From NCBI GenBank assembly GCA_027858915.1, contig JAQIBT010000088.1, positions 44,083-108,082 of the forward strand: 64,000 nucleotides of DNA, given 5' to 3'. Shown here in pieces: positions 56,246 through 64,000 of this stretch. This DNA is from Salinisphaera sp. (GTDB lineage Bacteria > Pseudomonadota > Gammaproteobacteria > Nevskiales > Salinisphaeraceae). Position 1 is the first letter of the stretch, and each line of letters starts with the position of its first letter. Under the pieces are notes generated by a model. It searched no databases, was not told the DNA's origin, and saw only the letters and a list, made by a program, of their open reading frames with translations. The position numbers and the translations under genes were made by a program.

Positions 56246-57753
56246 AGGCGCTCCAGTTCGGGGAAAGGAACCTGGCCGTTGTGCACATGCATTGCGCCGA
56301 ATTCGGCACAGCGATGCAACGTCGGTACGGCCTTGCCGGGGTTGAGCAGAGTACGCGGGTCGAAGGCGGCTTTCACGGCATGAAACTGGGTGAGTTCAGC
56401 CGCCGGAAACTGTACGCACATCTGGTCGATCTTTTCGACGCCCACGCCGTGCTCGCCGGTAATCGTGCCGCCGTGTTCCAGACACAGCTCGCAGATCGCG
56501 CCGCCGAATGCCTCGGTGTTTTCCAGCTCGCCGGGATTGTTGGCATCGTAGAGAATCAGCGGATGCAGGTTGCCGTCGCCGGCATGGAAGACATTGGCGA
56601 CCCGCTGGCCGTATTTTTTCGATAGTTCGCCAATGCCGATCAATACGTCAGCCAGCGCCTTGCGCGGAATCGTGCCGTCCATGCAGTAATAATCGGGCGA
56701 GATCCGGCCCATCGCAGGGAACGCTGCCTTGCGGCCCGCCCAGAACAGCGCGCGCTCAGTGGCATCGCGCGAGATACGCACATCGGTGGCGCCACAGCCG
56801 GCCACAATCTCCCGGACCCGTTCGATATCTTCCTCCACTTCAGCCGCTGGGCCGTCGACCTCACAGAGCAGAATCGCCGCCGCATCCAGCGGATAGCCAG
56901 CGTGGACGAATTCCTCGGTGGCGATGATCGCCGGGCTGTCGAGCATTTCCAGCCCGGCCGGTACGCAGCCTGCGTTGATGATGGCTGCCACCGCATCGCC
57001 TGCCGCGCGCACGTCGTCGAACGCGACCATGGCCACTTTCGCCAGCTCTGGCTTGGGCAGCAGTTTGACCACGACCTCCACGATCACGCCGAGCAAACCT
57101 TCCGACCCTGTCATCAGCGCCAGAAGGTCGTAGCCCGGGCTGTCCAGGCTGGCACCGCCAAGAGTCAGGCGCTCGCCGTCGACCGTGACGATTTCCAGCT
57201 GCAGGATGTTATGCGTGGTCAGGCCGTATTTCAGACAGTGCACACCGCCAGAGTTCTCTGCCACGTTGCCGCCAATAGAGCAGGCGATCTGCGAGGAGGG
57301 GTCCGGCGCGTAGTACAGATCGAGATGGTCAACGGCCTCGGAGATCGCCAGATTACGTACGCCCGGTTGCACGGTCGCGCGGCGATTCTGAGTATCGATA
57401 TCCAGTACGCGGTTGAACTTCGCCAGCGATAGCAATACGCCGTTGTCCAGTGGCAGGGCGCCGCCGGAAAGCCCGGTACCGGCACCGCGTGCCACCACCG
57501 GCACATCCATGGCATGACACACCCGCATCGTTGCCTGTACCTGCTCGATCGTGGCCGGCAGCACAGCGATCATCGGCACCTGTCGATACGCTGACAGGCC
57601 GTCGCATTCGAACGGGCGCAGATCCTCGGCTTCGGTCAGAATCATCTCCGCCGGCAATTGTGCCTGTAACGCGGCGATGATCGTCGGCTTGTCGGGTGGG
57701 CTGGCGCGCTCGGCGTGCTCGGCAGGGTCGAAAAGAGATGCTGCTTGATTCAT
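56242..57753 (-). CDS. glcD: Glycolate oxidase catalytic subunit
   Basis: A 503-residue flavoprotein oxidising glycolate to glyoxylate with GlcE and GlcF. FAD-binding text: VPVVARGAGTGLSGGALPLDNGV, ACSIGGNVAENSGGVHCLKYG; FAD-oxidase C text: VFHAGDGNLHPLILYD and GTITGEHGVGVEKI. Length matches E. coli GlcD (499). ATG 57753 has CCGGAG six bases upstream; the frame extends to 57825 without one. No glcC regulator or glcB is next to the cluster. Confidence 0.96.
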   Translation of the reverse strand: MNQAASLFDPAEHAERASPPDKPTIIAALQAQLPAEMILTEAEDLRPFECDGLSAYRQVPMIAVLPATIEQVQATMRVCHAMDVPVVARGAGTGLSGGALPLDNGVLLSLAKFNRVLDIDTQNRRATVQPGVRNLAISEAVDHLDLYYAPDPSSQIACSIGGNVAENSGGVHCLKYGLTTHNILQLEIVTVDGERLTLGGASLDSPGYDLLALMTGSEGLLGVIVEVVVKLLPKPELAKVAMVAFDDVRAAGDAVAAIINAGCVPAGLEMLDSPAIIATEEFVHAGYPLDAAAILLCEVDGPAAEVEEDIERVREIVAGCGATDVRISRDATERALFWAGRKAAFPAMGRISPDYYCMDGTIPRKALADVLIGIGELSKKYGQRVANVFHAGDGNLHPLILYDANNPGELENTEAFGGAICELCLEHGGTITGEHGVGVEKIDQMCVQFPAAELTQFHAVKAAFDPRTLLNPGKAVPTLHRCAEFGAMHVHNGQVPFPELERL

Positions 57754-57890
57754 CGAAATCTCCGGATACCACAGTGGCCAACGTTCGGTTTTAACAGCTC
57801 GCAGGAGTCTGCGCCATAGAAACAAAATCGGCGCGTTCGCGGTCGCATGTGTTTCTCCAGCGTAGGCGCCTATGCTTTCTGATGCCCCAT

Positions 57891-59306
57891 TCAGAGCCTA
57901 TCAGACGCGTAGTGCGCCAGGCGCGATCGTTCGCCCTGGGCCAGCGTGACGTGCCCGGCGTGGCGCCAGCTGCGAAAACGATCGACCACACGGGTCAAGC
58001 CCGAGCTGGTTTCGGTGAGATACGGGGTATCAATCTGCGCCAGATTGCCCAGGCAGACAAACTTGGTGCCCGGACCTGCGCGCGTGATCAGCGTTTTCAT
58101 CTGCTTCGACGTGAGGTTCTGGGCCTCGTCGAGAATCACGAACCGTTCAAGAAAGGTTCGCCCGCGCATGAAGTTCACCGAACGGATCTTGATCCGGTTG
58201 GCCAGCAGTTCGTTGGTGGCAGCGCGTTCCCAGTCGGACGTGCTGCCGCTGCTGGTGAGCACTTCGAGGTTGTCCATGAGCGCGCCCATCCAGGGCGTCA
58301 TCTTCTCTTCCTCGGTGCCGGGCAAAAACCCGATATCATCGCCGACAGGCACGGTCACTCGCGTCATGATGATTTCGCGGTAGCGCGATTCGTCAAGCGT
58401 CTGCGCCAGGGCGGCCGCCAGCGTCAGCAGCGTCTTACCGGTGCCGGCCGCACCCAGCAGAGTCACGATGTCGATGTCCGGATCCATCAGCAGATTGAGA
58501 GCGAAGTTCTGTTCGCGGTTGCGGGCGTGTACGCCCCAGACATTGCGCTTGCCTTCGCGATAATCGTCGACCAGTTCCAGCGTCGCCGTGCGGCCCTCGA
58601 TATCACGGCTGATCAGCTCGACATCGTTCTCGTGGTCGAAATACAGCAGCTCGTTGACGTGCCAGTCGTCGACGTCCTCGCCGGTCACCTGGTAGAAGCT
58701 GCGGCCGATGTCCTGCCAGGATTTCATGTCTGCCGCATGCTGGTCCCAGAAATCGTCGGGCAGCGCGGCGTAGCCCGTATACAACAGGTCCAGATCTTCC
58801 AGAACCTTGTCGTTGAAATAATCCTCGGCCTCGATGCCGATGATCGACGCCTTGATGCGCAGGTTGATGTCCTTGGACACCAAAACCACTTCCACGCCGT
58901 CAAACACCTGGCGTAGCGACAACGCACTCAGCAGGATCGAATTGTCGGCCTTGCTGCCCGGCATCACCGCAGGCAGTACGCCTTCGGCCGGACGTGTCTC
59001 GAAAAACAGACGGCCGCTGGCCTGTGGGGGTTCCTGGCCATTCCGTGAGCTGGCGGCGGAATCGAGCCGCTGGTTCAGATCAAGTCCAGCTTCAACCTCG
59101 GCGTGGCGCTTGCCGGCCATCAACTCATCAAGAAACCGGCTGACCTGACGGACGTTGCGGGCAACCTCCGAAACGCCTTTCTTGCCGGCGTCCAGTTCCT
59201 CGAGCACGACCATCGGAATGAAAATATCGTGTTCCTGAAAACGGAACAGCGCAGTGGGATCGTGCATCAGCACGTTGGTATCGAGAACTAGCACCCGCTT
59301 TGGCAT
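57891..59306 (-). CDS. PIN-domain PhoH family ATPase
   Basis: A 471-residue cytoplasmic protein joining a PIN nuclease domain (residues 1-140; RVLVLDTNVLMHDPTAL and VVLEELDAGKKG with acidic residues) to a PhoH ATPase (from about residue 230; Walker A LLGAAGTGKTLLTLAAA, Walker B RFVILDEAQNLT). This PhoH2-like architecture is associated with RNA unwinding and cleavage in studied members. ATG 59306 has GGAGA at good spacing; the longer frame to 59405 does not. It lies 50 nt after the bcp stop and is probably read with gcvR and bcp. Confidence 0.9.
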   Translation of the reverse strand: MPKRVLVLDTNVLMHDPTALFRFQEHDIFIPMVVLEELDAGKKGVSEVARNVRQVSRFLDELMAGKRHAEVEAGLDLNQRLDSAASSRNGQEPPQASGRLFFETRPAEGVLPAVMPGSKADNSILLSALSLRQVFDGVEVVLVSKDINLRIKASIIGIEAEDYFNDKVLEDLDLLYTGYAALPDDFWDQHAADMKSWQDIGRSFYQVTGEDVDDWHVNELLYFDHENDVELISRDIEGRTATLELVDDYREGKRNVWGVHARNREQNFALNLLMDPDIDIVTLLGAAGTGKTLLTLAAALAQTLDESRYREIIMTRVTVPVGDDIGFLPGTEEEKMTPWMGALMDNLEVLTSSGSTSDWERAATNELLANRIKIRSVNFMRGRTFLERFVILDEAQNLTSKQMKTLITRAGPGTKFVCLGNLAQIDTPYLTETSSGLTRVVDRFRSWRHAGHVTLAQGERSRLAHYASDRL

Positions 59307-59355
59307 CAACAAGTCTCCGGTCTTGGCTAAACGCTGTCGGTTGTCGGGCCCGATA

Positions 59356-59823
59356 TCAGCCCAGATCACGCACCGTCTGCAGCACTTCGTCGGCGTGCTT
59401 GGCAACTTTCACGCCGCGCCAGATGCCACGTACCACGCCTTGACCGTCGATCACGAAGGTACTGCGTTCGATACCAATATGCTTGCGACCGTACATGTTT
59501 TTTTCTTTCAACACGTCGAACGCCTTGCACAGAGATTCATCGGCGTCGCTGATCAGGTGAAACGGAAAGTCATACTTGGCGCGGAAGTTGTCGTGCTTGC
59601 GAAGTGAATCGCGCGACACACCGACAACCTCGGCGTTTGCGGCCTGGAAATCAGCATACAGATCGCGGAAAGCCTCGCCTTCCTGGGTACAGCCCGGCGT
59701 GTTGTCGCGTGGGTAAAAATAAAGTACCAGCGTGCGGCCGGCAAAGCTCTCCAGCGACAGGGTCTGATCGCCTGTCGCCGGCGCCTCGAAGGCCGGGGCC
59801 TTTGTATTCTGTCCGATGGTCAT
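59356..59823 (-). CDS. bcp: Thioredoxin-dependent peroxiredoxin (Bcp type)
   Basis: A 155-residue antioxidant enzyme reducing peroxides. The peroxidatic cysteine is in LYFYPRDNTPGCTQEGEAFRDLY. The second cysteine found five residues later in many Bcp proteins (TxxACxFRD) is replaced by glycine-glutamate, so it may work with a different resolving thiol. ATG 59823 is chosen over 59865, which adds an unconserved leader. The dapA-gcvR-bcp neighbourhood matches E. coli. Confidence 0.94.
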   Translation of the reverse strand: MTIGQNTKAPAFEAPATGDQTLSLESFAGRTLVLYFYPRDNTPGCTQEGEAFRDLYADFQAANAEVVGVSRDSLRKHDNFRAKYDFPFHLISDADESLCKAFDVLKEKNMYGRKHIGIERSTFVIDGQGVVRGIWRGVKVAKHADEVLQTVRDLG

Positions 59824-59903
59824 TGGATGGGGCCTTTCGGTCTGTTGGTGAATGACGCGGCGCATGGCCGGCGCAGAGGATAGCCAGAAGCCCTTCAGGC
59901 AGG

Positions 59904-60443
59904 TCAGCTCTTGATCGGATCCAGCAGGCCATCGGCATGCAGATCGTCACAAATATCCATAAACGCATCGCGCAGCGTCTGTGGATGATGATCCACCGGC
60001 ACCTGCAACGACATATGAAGCGTGCACATATCCGCGCCCGTCAGCCCAGACTGGTAGGCCTGCACACTGGCTTCGTGTACGCGAACGTCCTGCTCGGTGA
60101 AAAACCCGATCAGCTCACCCAGAAGCTTGGCATGCTGAGGCGCCACGACTTCTGCCGCGTAAGGGCGATAATCCGGCTCAGCCGGAGCGGGCCGGGTGTG
60201 CTGGAACTGAATAGACAGCCCCAGGTGTTCAGCGAGCCCGGGCAGGGCACTCTCCATCTTGCCCATGGCGCTCCAATTGCCGGCCAGCAGAAGACAGGCC
60301 GAGAATCGATCACCGAGCGGCGTGATACGACATTCCACTATTTCGCAGCCTCGACGAGCGATTGCGGTTACCAGATCCCGCGCCAGCTTGTCACGATTGG
60401 CCCCGAGCGCGACGATCGATAGATGTTTCTTGATTTCCGGCAT
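59904..60443 (-). CDS. gcvR: Glycine cleavage system regulator GcvR (ACT domains)
   Basis: A 179-residue protein of two ACT domains (about residues 5-85 and 93-175), opening KKHLSIVALGANRDKLARDL and with QDVRVHEASVQAYQ in the second. In E. coli GcvR binds GcvA and, with glycine as signal, relieves repression of the glycine cleavage operon; neither gcvA nor gcvTHP is in the window. ATG 60443 has GGGGAG upstream at good spacing; a GTG two codons earlier is also open. It diverges from dapA. Confidence 0.9.
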   Translation of the reverse strand: MPEIKKHLSIVALGANRDKLARDLVTAIARRGCEIVECRITPLGDRFSACLLLAGNWSAMGKMESALPGLAEHLGLSIQFQHTRPAPAEPDYRPYAAEVVAPQHAKLLGELIGFFTEQDVRVHEASVQAYQSGLTGADMCTLHMSLQVPVDHHPQTLRDAFMDICDDLHADGLLDPIKS

Positions 60444-60764
60444 GGGCACGGCTCCCCAAGGTAGACCGGTTGGACAGAAAAGCGGGCCATGTTACCACTC
60501 GCAGGAACCCCGCAGGCGCCGCGGTAATCGACCGCGCCGCGCTTCTCGCCGCAAAACACGGAGTTCAATCTCGAACTCGAAAGCTGAAAGACGATTCCGC
60601 CGCAGCTGCTTCGTGTTGTTTTACCCTCAACCCCTTGGGCGAAGCGCTGAGCAGCGCAGCCGGGAAGGGGTGAAGCCGCTGGATGGCTGCGAATAGCAAG
60701 TACGATTATTAACAGGTCGCTTCAAGGTGGTTACAATCGCTGCGCGCATTGCTGAGGAGCACAC

Positions 60765-61661
60765 GTGGTGGAAATCAAGAATCGATTGGGCGGCAGCATG
60801 GTGGCCATTGTCACCCCCATGCACGTCGACGGCAGCGTCGACTGGAAGTCGCTGGAAACGCTGATCAACTGGCATATCAAGGAAGGAACCAGCGGCATCG
60901 TGGCGGTCGGCACGACCGGCGAGTCCGCGACCCTCGGCTTCAGAGAGCACGACGAAGTCATCGAACGGACGGTCGAGATCGTCGATAAACGCATCCCGGT
61001 CATTGCCGGCACGGGGGGCAACGCGACGGACGAGGCCATCCGATTGACCCGCCATGCCCAGCGCGTAGGCGCAGACGCCAGCCTGCTGGTCTGCCCGTAT
61101 TACAACAAGCCCAGTCAGGAAGGCTTGTATCGGCACTTCCATGCGATCGCAATGGCCGTCGACATTCCGCAGATTCTCTATAATGTACCGAGCCGTACCG
61201 GCGTCGACATGTTTCCCGAGACCGTCGCGCGCCTGGCCGAGATCGATAATATCGTCGCAATCAAGGAGGCCAAGGGTTCGATCGAACGTATTCACGACCT
61301 CATCGAACAGGTCGGCGATGGCATGCACATCTATACCGGCGACGACGGCACCGCGATGGAATCCATGCTGGTAGGCGCCAAGGGCGATATCTCCGTGGTG
61401 GCAAACGTCGCGCCGCGCCTGATGAGCGAGATGTGTCGAGCGGCGGTCGACGGCGATCGCCGGAAGGCAGAAGAGCTCGATGCCCGGCTCCAACCGCTGC
61501 ATGCCGCACTGTTCCTCGAAGCCAACCCCATACCGGTCAAGTGGGCGCTGGCGGAAATGGGGCATATTGAACCTGGTATTCGGCTTCCGCTCACGCCGCT
61601 GGCAGATCACTTCCACAAGCCGGTGCGTGATGCGCTGGTCGCCCTTGGCCTGCTTGCCTGA
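60765..61661 (+). CDS. dapA: 4-hydroxy-tetrahydrodipicolinate synthase
   Basis: A 298-residue lyase condensing pyruvate and aspartate semialdehyde in lysine/diaminopimelate synthesis. GTTGESATLGF near residue 44, YYNKPSQEGLYRHF with the catalytic tyrosine near 107, YNVPSRTG with the second tyrosine, and the Schiff-base lysine in IVAIKEAKG near 161 are seen. The start is one of two adjacent GTG codons (60765 or 60768) behind GAGGAG. In E. coli bamC follows; here the YjbE-like gene does. Confidence 0.97.
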   Translation: MVEIKNRLGGSMVAIVTPMHVDGSVDWKSLETLINWHIKEGTSGIVAVGTTGESATLGFREHDEVIERTVEIVDKRIPVIAGTGGNATDEAIRLTRHAQRVGADASLLVCPYYNKPSQEGLYRHFHAIAMAVDIPQILYNVPSRTGVDMFPETVARLAEIDNIVAIKEAKGSIERIHDLIEQVGDGMHIYTGDDGTAMESMLVGAKGDISVVANVAPRLMSEMCRAAVDGDRRKAEELDARLQPLHAALFLEANPIPVKWALAEMGHIEPGIRLPLTPLADHFHKPVRDALVALGLLA

Positions 61662-61994
61662 TGCCGGCTGGGGATAGGCGGGGCAGTTCAAAGCCGATAC
61701 ACTACGCATGCGTCGACGCCTATCGTCCATTGCTGAAGTTTTGCGGTGAGCCGCTGGCAAACGAAAGCGCTGGCGATGGGGCTGCAATCGACGCGTGATG
61801 GCTGCGAGCCGACGAATGGTTCGCGCGCATCGAGACAATGACATCGAGTGTGACGATTCAACAGCCCTAAAGTCTTGAATCGATTTGCCGATTCCTGTGG
61901 TGAAGTTTTACAATTCGACCTTGCGCACTGTGTTGCGCTGGTGTATTTTTAAAGAGCTTTCAGTTCGCTCAAGTGCCCCTAGGGAGGCAAAACG
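61662..61994. other. Intergenic region dapA/yjbE
   Basis: This 333-nt gap has no supported ORF. Its second half becomes A/T-rich and contains the promoter candidate at 61885-61914 and a strong ribosome site (AGGGAGG, 61980-61986) for the YjbE-like gene. The dapA-proximal 150 nt show nothing I can name; no terminator hairpin is evident. Confidence 0.5.
61885..61914 (+). promoter_or_regulatory. Candidate sigma-70 promoter of the exopolysaccharide operon
   Basis: TTGCCG (61885-61890) and TACAAT (61909-61914) are separated by 18 nt, matching 4/6 and 5/6 of the sigma-70 boxes. It lies 80 nt upstream of the YjbE-like start in A/T-rich DNA. A second, weaker pair (TTGCGC 61921, TATTTT 61944) lies just downstream. 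Confidence 0.4.
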
Positions 61995-62288
61995 ATGAAA
62001 AAAATTATTGCTGTTTCCAGTATCGCTGCCATGTTCGCGCTGGCTCCGGTTGCTGCTTTCGCGCAGGGCAATTCCGATTCGACCACTTATCCGGCGTCGG
62101 GTGGTCCGGCTGGTTCCAATAACAGTCAGACGCTTGCTTATGGTGCGTTGGCCGCTGTGGGTGCCGCTGCAGTCATCGGCGCTGCGTTCGCCGTAGCCGA
62201 TAGTGGCAGCAACAACAAGAACGTCAATCTTGGCACCACTGGTACGACCGGCACCACCGGAACCACCGGTACGACTGGCACCAACTAA
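61995..62288 (+). CDS. yjbE: Small secreted YjbE/GfcA-like protein with TGT repeats
   Basis: A 97-residue exported protein: signal peptide MKKIIAVSSIAAMFALAPVAAFA (cleavage after AFA), a Gly/Ser/Asn-rich stretch, one hydrophobic segment (about residues 48-67) and a tail of about five GTT repeats encoded by near-identical 9-nt units (ACTGGTACG, ACCGGCACC). E. coli YjbE has the same plan, including a Thr-rich tail, and heads the yjbEFGH exopolysaccharide operon. Strong ribosome site AGGGAGG. Role in polymer secretion is inferred from position. Confidence 0.8.
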   Translation: MKKIIAVSSIAAMFALAPVAAFAQGNSDSTTYPASGGPAGSNNSQTLAYGALAAVGAAAVIGAAFAVADSGSNNKNVNLGTTGTTGTTGTTGTTGTN

Positions 62289-62304
62289 GTTGAAATTCAG
62301 CGCG

Positions 62305-63015
62305 ATGTCAAAATCGCGACAACGCGATAGCGTGAAGAAAGACCGCCGATCGGCGGTCTTTCTTTGTGTGGGTGCGCTGTTGCTTGCCGGTGGGCTTGCT
62401 GGCTGTGTCGACAGTCAGAACCATCCGCTGCTCGCCACGCTTGGCGCATTCGTGCCGGGTAGTGGGTCCGATGTTTCCAAGGTGGCGGCCAAGGTGAGCT
62501 ATGCGTCCATCAAGTTTTCGGCCGGGCATCGCAGCGGCCTGTTGATTCTCGCCGAACAATCCTCGGGCCTGACTTTCTGGCAGTCCAGCCAGGCCGAAAC
62601 CGTCGTCCTTCGACAAGGCTATCTGCAATCGACGTCGGGTCTGGATTCAAACCTGGAAATGACGCAGATCACGGGCCTTACGGATAACGCTGGCCAGGCT
62701 TCACCGTTTGCGCAAGATCTAGCCTCGCCGGTTGAATACAAGGTGTTACGCAGCTGGCGCGGTCGCGATGATAGACTTCACAGCGGTGCGGCCGAGGCAA
62801 CATTGAGTTGCGCTGGGAGAACAAGGCCGGTCAAGCTTCCCTTGGCCACATTGCCGCTCAAGAAGTGCGTCCAGTCGATGTCGTGGAATTCCGGCAAGCA
62901 TACAAAATCGATCTATTGGATCGACCCGAAAGACAATCGTATCTGGGCAGGTGATGTCGTTGCCTGGCCGGGTGGGCCAGAGTATGCGTGGCAGGTTGCA
63001 CGGCCCTGGTGGTAA
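62305..63015 (+). CDS. yjbF: YjbF/GfcB-family lipoprotein
   Basis: A 236-residue lipoprotein: a basic start (SKSRQRDSVKKDRR), a hydrophobic core and a lipobox GLAGC near residue 32. The rest (YASIKFSAGHRSGLLILAEQ, TFWQSSQAETVVL, SIYWIDPKDNRIWAG) matches the YjbF group needed for group 4 capsule or exopolysaccharide export. Start alternatives are ATG 62305 and GTG 62332; neither has a clear ribosome site. A terminator-like palindrome (62338-62361) lies inside this N-terminal coding part. Confidence 0.82.
   Translation: MSKSRQRDSVKKDRRSAVFLCVGALLLAGGLAGCVDSQNHPLLATLGAFVPGSGSDVSKVAAKVSYASIKFSAGHRSGLLILAEQSSGLTFWQSSQAETVVLRQGYLQSTSGLDSNLEMTQITGLTDNAGQASPFAQDLASPVEYKVLRSWRGRDDRLHSGAAEATLSCAGRTRPVKLPLATLPLKKCVQSMSWNSGKHTKSIYWIDPKDNRIWAGDVVAWPGGPEYAWQVARPWW
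62338..62361 (+). terminator. Terminator-like palindrome inside the 5' end of yjbF
   Basis: AAAGACCGCCGA followed by TCGGCGGTCTTT is a perfect 24-nt palindrome, preceded by GTGAAG and followed by CTTTGTG. The A-tract/GC-stem/T-tract layout is that of a bidirectional intrinsic terminator. It lies 49 nt after the yjbE stop but is translated in the yjbF frame as KDRRSAVF, so it could act as an attenuator between the two genes. Confidence 0.65.
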
Positions 63016-63079
63016 CACTTCGTCGGGCTTTTCTGTAAACCGTTTGGGGGCGTCAACAAGCCATGTCAATGACCGGGAA

Positions 63080-63850
63080 ATGCCCGTGACGCGGGTTCGC
63101 GTACGGGGAAAGCGCTGGCTTGGGCGCTGCGTAGTGGCGCTGCTATTAGGCACCGGCAGCGCCTGTGCTTATGCACAGCAGCCGTCGTCCCTGCTCAAGG
63201 CGTGGCTCGCGTTCCCGAATATCTCGGATGTGGCCTGGCCCTATTCGTACATCCGCGCCGACGCGACTCAGCAAAGCCAGCAGGGCGCGCGTCGCGATCT
63301 GTTCAACGAATACAAGCGACTCTCCTGGCGGCTCCATGATGACGGATATCCGCAGCTTACCAGTGCAGTAAGCGCGTGGCAGAAGCGCCTCGCCGCCATA
63401 GACAAGTTTCGCCAACCGGGGGATTGGTCGCCGTCGTTTCTGCTGTCGCATGTCAACCAGAACCCGCCCATCAGCAGTATCGCCGCGATCGGCGCCTGCG
63501 ACGTCCCTTCAACGGTGACTGTTTGGGACGCTACCGGCGTGCACGCGTTGCCATGGCATTCAGGCATGAAGCTATCCACGGTAGAGAAAGCCATGCCGGC
63601 TACCAGAAAAGGCAGTGCGCCGGAAATTGCTGTCGTCGATCCCTACGGGAATATCGATCATTACGGCGTCCAGGCGTGGAACTACGCCGATGGTCCGGTC
63701 TCGCCCGGCACTCAGGTGGTCGCTTCGCTGCCTTTGAAAGGTGCTGCGTTTGTATGGATTCGCGATGCCATGGCGCAACTTCTCGCCCACTCGCCGTCGG
63801 GGAATGACTGCCGGGAACGGGTTCTCGAAAAAGGTGGGGCTGATGATTGA
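63080..63850 (+). CDS. yjbG: YjbG/GfcC-family capsule/exopolysaccharide protein
   Basis: A 256-residue exported protein. Signal peptide: basic VRVRGKRWLGR, core CVVALLLGTGSACAYA, cleavage before QQPSS. Mature text: YIRADATQQSQQGARRDLFNEYKRLSW and, near the C-terminus, YGNIDHYGVQAWNYADGPVSPGT, as in YjbG/GfcC periplasmic proteins of capsule operons. Start ATG 63080 or GTG 63086 (the latter behind GGGAA); the frame itself opens further upstream within yjbF. It overlaps the next gene by 8 nt. Confidence 0.8.
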   Translation: MPVTRVRVRGKRWLGRCVVALLLGTGSACAYAQQPSSLLKAWLAFPNISDVAWPYSYIRADATQQSQQGARRDLFNEYKRLSWRLHDDGYPQLTSAVSAWQKRLAAIDKFRQPGDWSPSFLLSHVNQNPPISSIAAIGACDVPSTVTVWDATGVHALPWHSGMKLSTVEKAMPATRKGSAPEIAVVDPYGNIDHYGVQAWNYADGPVSPGTQVVASLPLKGAAFVWIRDAMAQLLAHSPSGNDCRERVLEKGGADD

Positions 63851-64000
63851 TTCCCGCTACGCTCGCAGTCCGTTATTCCGGTGGCGTGTTGCGGGCTGGG
63901 TCAGTGTCGTGGTGTTAGTGATTCCAGCCGTGCCAGTTACGGCGATCGCGAAGGACTATACGGGTACGCTACCGGTATTTCAGTCCGATTACGGTGGTAC
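63843..64000 (+). CDS. yjbH: YjbH/GfcD-family outer-membrane protein, N-terminal part (cut by window edge)
   Basis: Fifty-two codons are visible from ATG 63843 before the window ends. They encode a signal peptide (FRWRVAGWVSVVVLVIPAVP, then VTAIAKDY) and the start of the mature part, LPVFQSDYGG, which resembles the PSQSDFGG opening of YjbH proteins. YjbH/GfcD are beta-rich outer-membrane proteins of capsule and exopolysaccharide operons. The identification rests as much on the order E-F-G-H as on the fragment. It overlaps yjbG by 8 nt behind AGGTGGGG. Confidence 0.7.
   Translation, partial: MIDSRYARSPLFRWRVAGWVSVVVLVIPAVPVTAIAKDYTGTLPVFQSDYGG

Noticed and set aside
62235..62288. Short tandem repeats at the end of yjbE as a possible CRISPR or satellite
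   Set aside because: The units are 9 nt and in frame, encoding a GTT tail; there are no spacers.

Overview
The window is about 64 kb of high-GC (roughly 60-65% by eye) chromosomal DNA from a gammaproteobacterium. The evidence is gene order. gyrA-serC-pheA-hisC-tyrA-aroA-cmk-rpsA-ihfB-lapA, and mtaD/ubiG/HAD phosphatase read the other way, follow the Pseudomonas-type arrangement. dapA-gcvR-bcp and scpA-scpB-rluB are also classic gammaproteobacterial neighbourhoods. A YbiI-type zinc-finger protein, GcvR, BepA/PerM, GlcDEF and YjbEFGH fit the same class. I cannot fix the genus from sequence alone; the acidic GyrA tail would suit a marine or halotolerant organism. No rRNA, tRNA, CRISPR array, prophage or intact insertion sequence was seen.

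Layout. 1-3.4 kb: an iron(III) ABC importer (ATPase cut by the window edge, permease, binding protein) with a Fur-box-like site upstream. 4.1-7.7 kb: coaD, rsmD, tldD and murI on the minus strand. 7.8-20.8 kb: a mixed region with a membrane GGEEF diguanylate cyclase, a YdiJ-type D-2-hydroxyglutarate dehydrogenase, a C45 acyltransferase-like hydrolase, a dynamin-like GTPase, an MFS transporter, a DksA-type zinc finger protein, SulP transporter, tandem Usp, DUF427 and an SDR. 20.8-27 kb: a decayed formaldehyde dehydrogenase, msrB and a YhaN/YhaO (Rad50/Mre11-like) pair. 27-34 kb: a serine/threonine dehydratase, trpS, scpA-scpB, a ferredoxin-NADP reductase, rluB and a HhH-GPD glycosylase.

34-37 kb: HAD phosphatase, ubiG and mtaD on the minus strand. 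37.5-50.7 kb: a long plus-strand block joining DNA supercoiling (gyrA), serine synthesis (serC, serA), aromatic amino acids and histidine (pheA, hisC, tyrA, aroA), nucleotide metabolism (cmk), ribosomal protein S1, IHF-beta and lapA. 50.9-60.4 kb: bepA/perM, glycolate oxidase glcDEF, a PIN-PhoH ATPase, bcp and gcvR. 60.8-64 kb: dapA, then the start of a YjbEFGH (GfcABCD)-type exopolysaccharide/capsule operon that runs off the right edge.

Most of the window is housekeeping. The points worth a second look lie between genes: a dispersed 9-nt-period repeat (ATCTGCG type) found next to the two genes that interrupt otherwise conserved operons (fpr between scpB and rluB, serA between serC and pheA); paired stem-loops between serA and pheA; an intrinsic-terminator-like palindrome inside the 5' coding part of yjbF; a formaldehyde dehydrogenase gene collapsed by two internal deletions; and a small ORF directly behind the Fur-like box.
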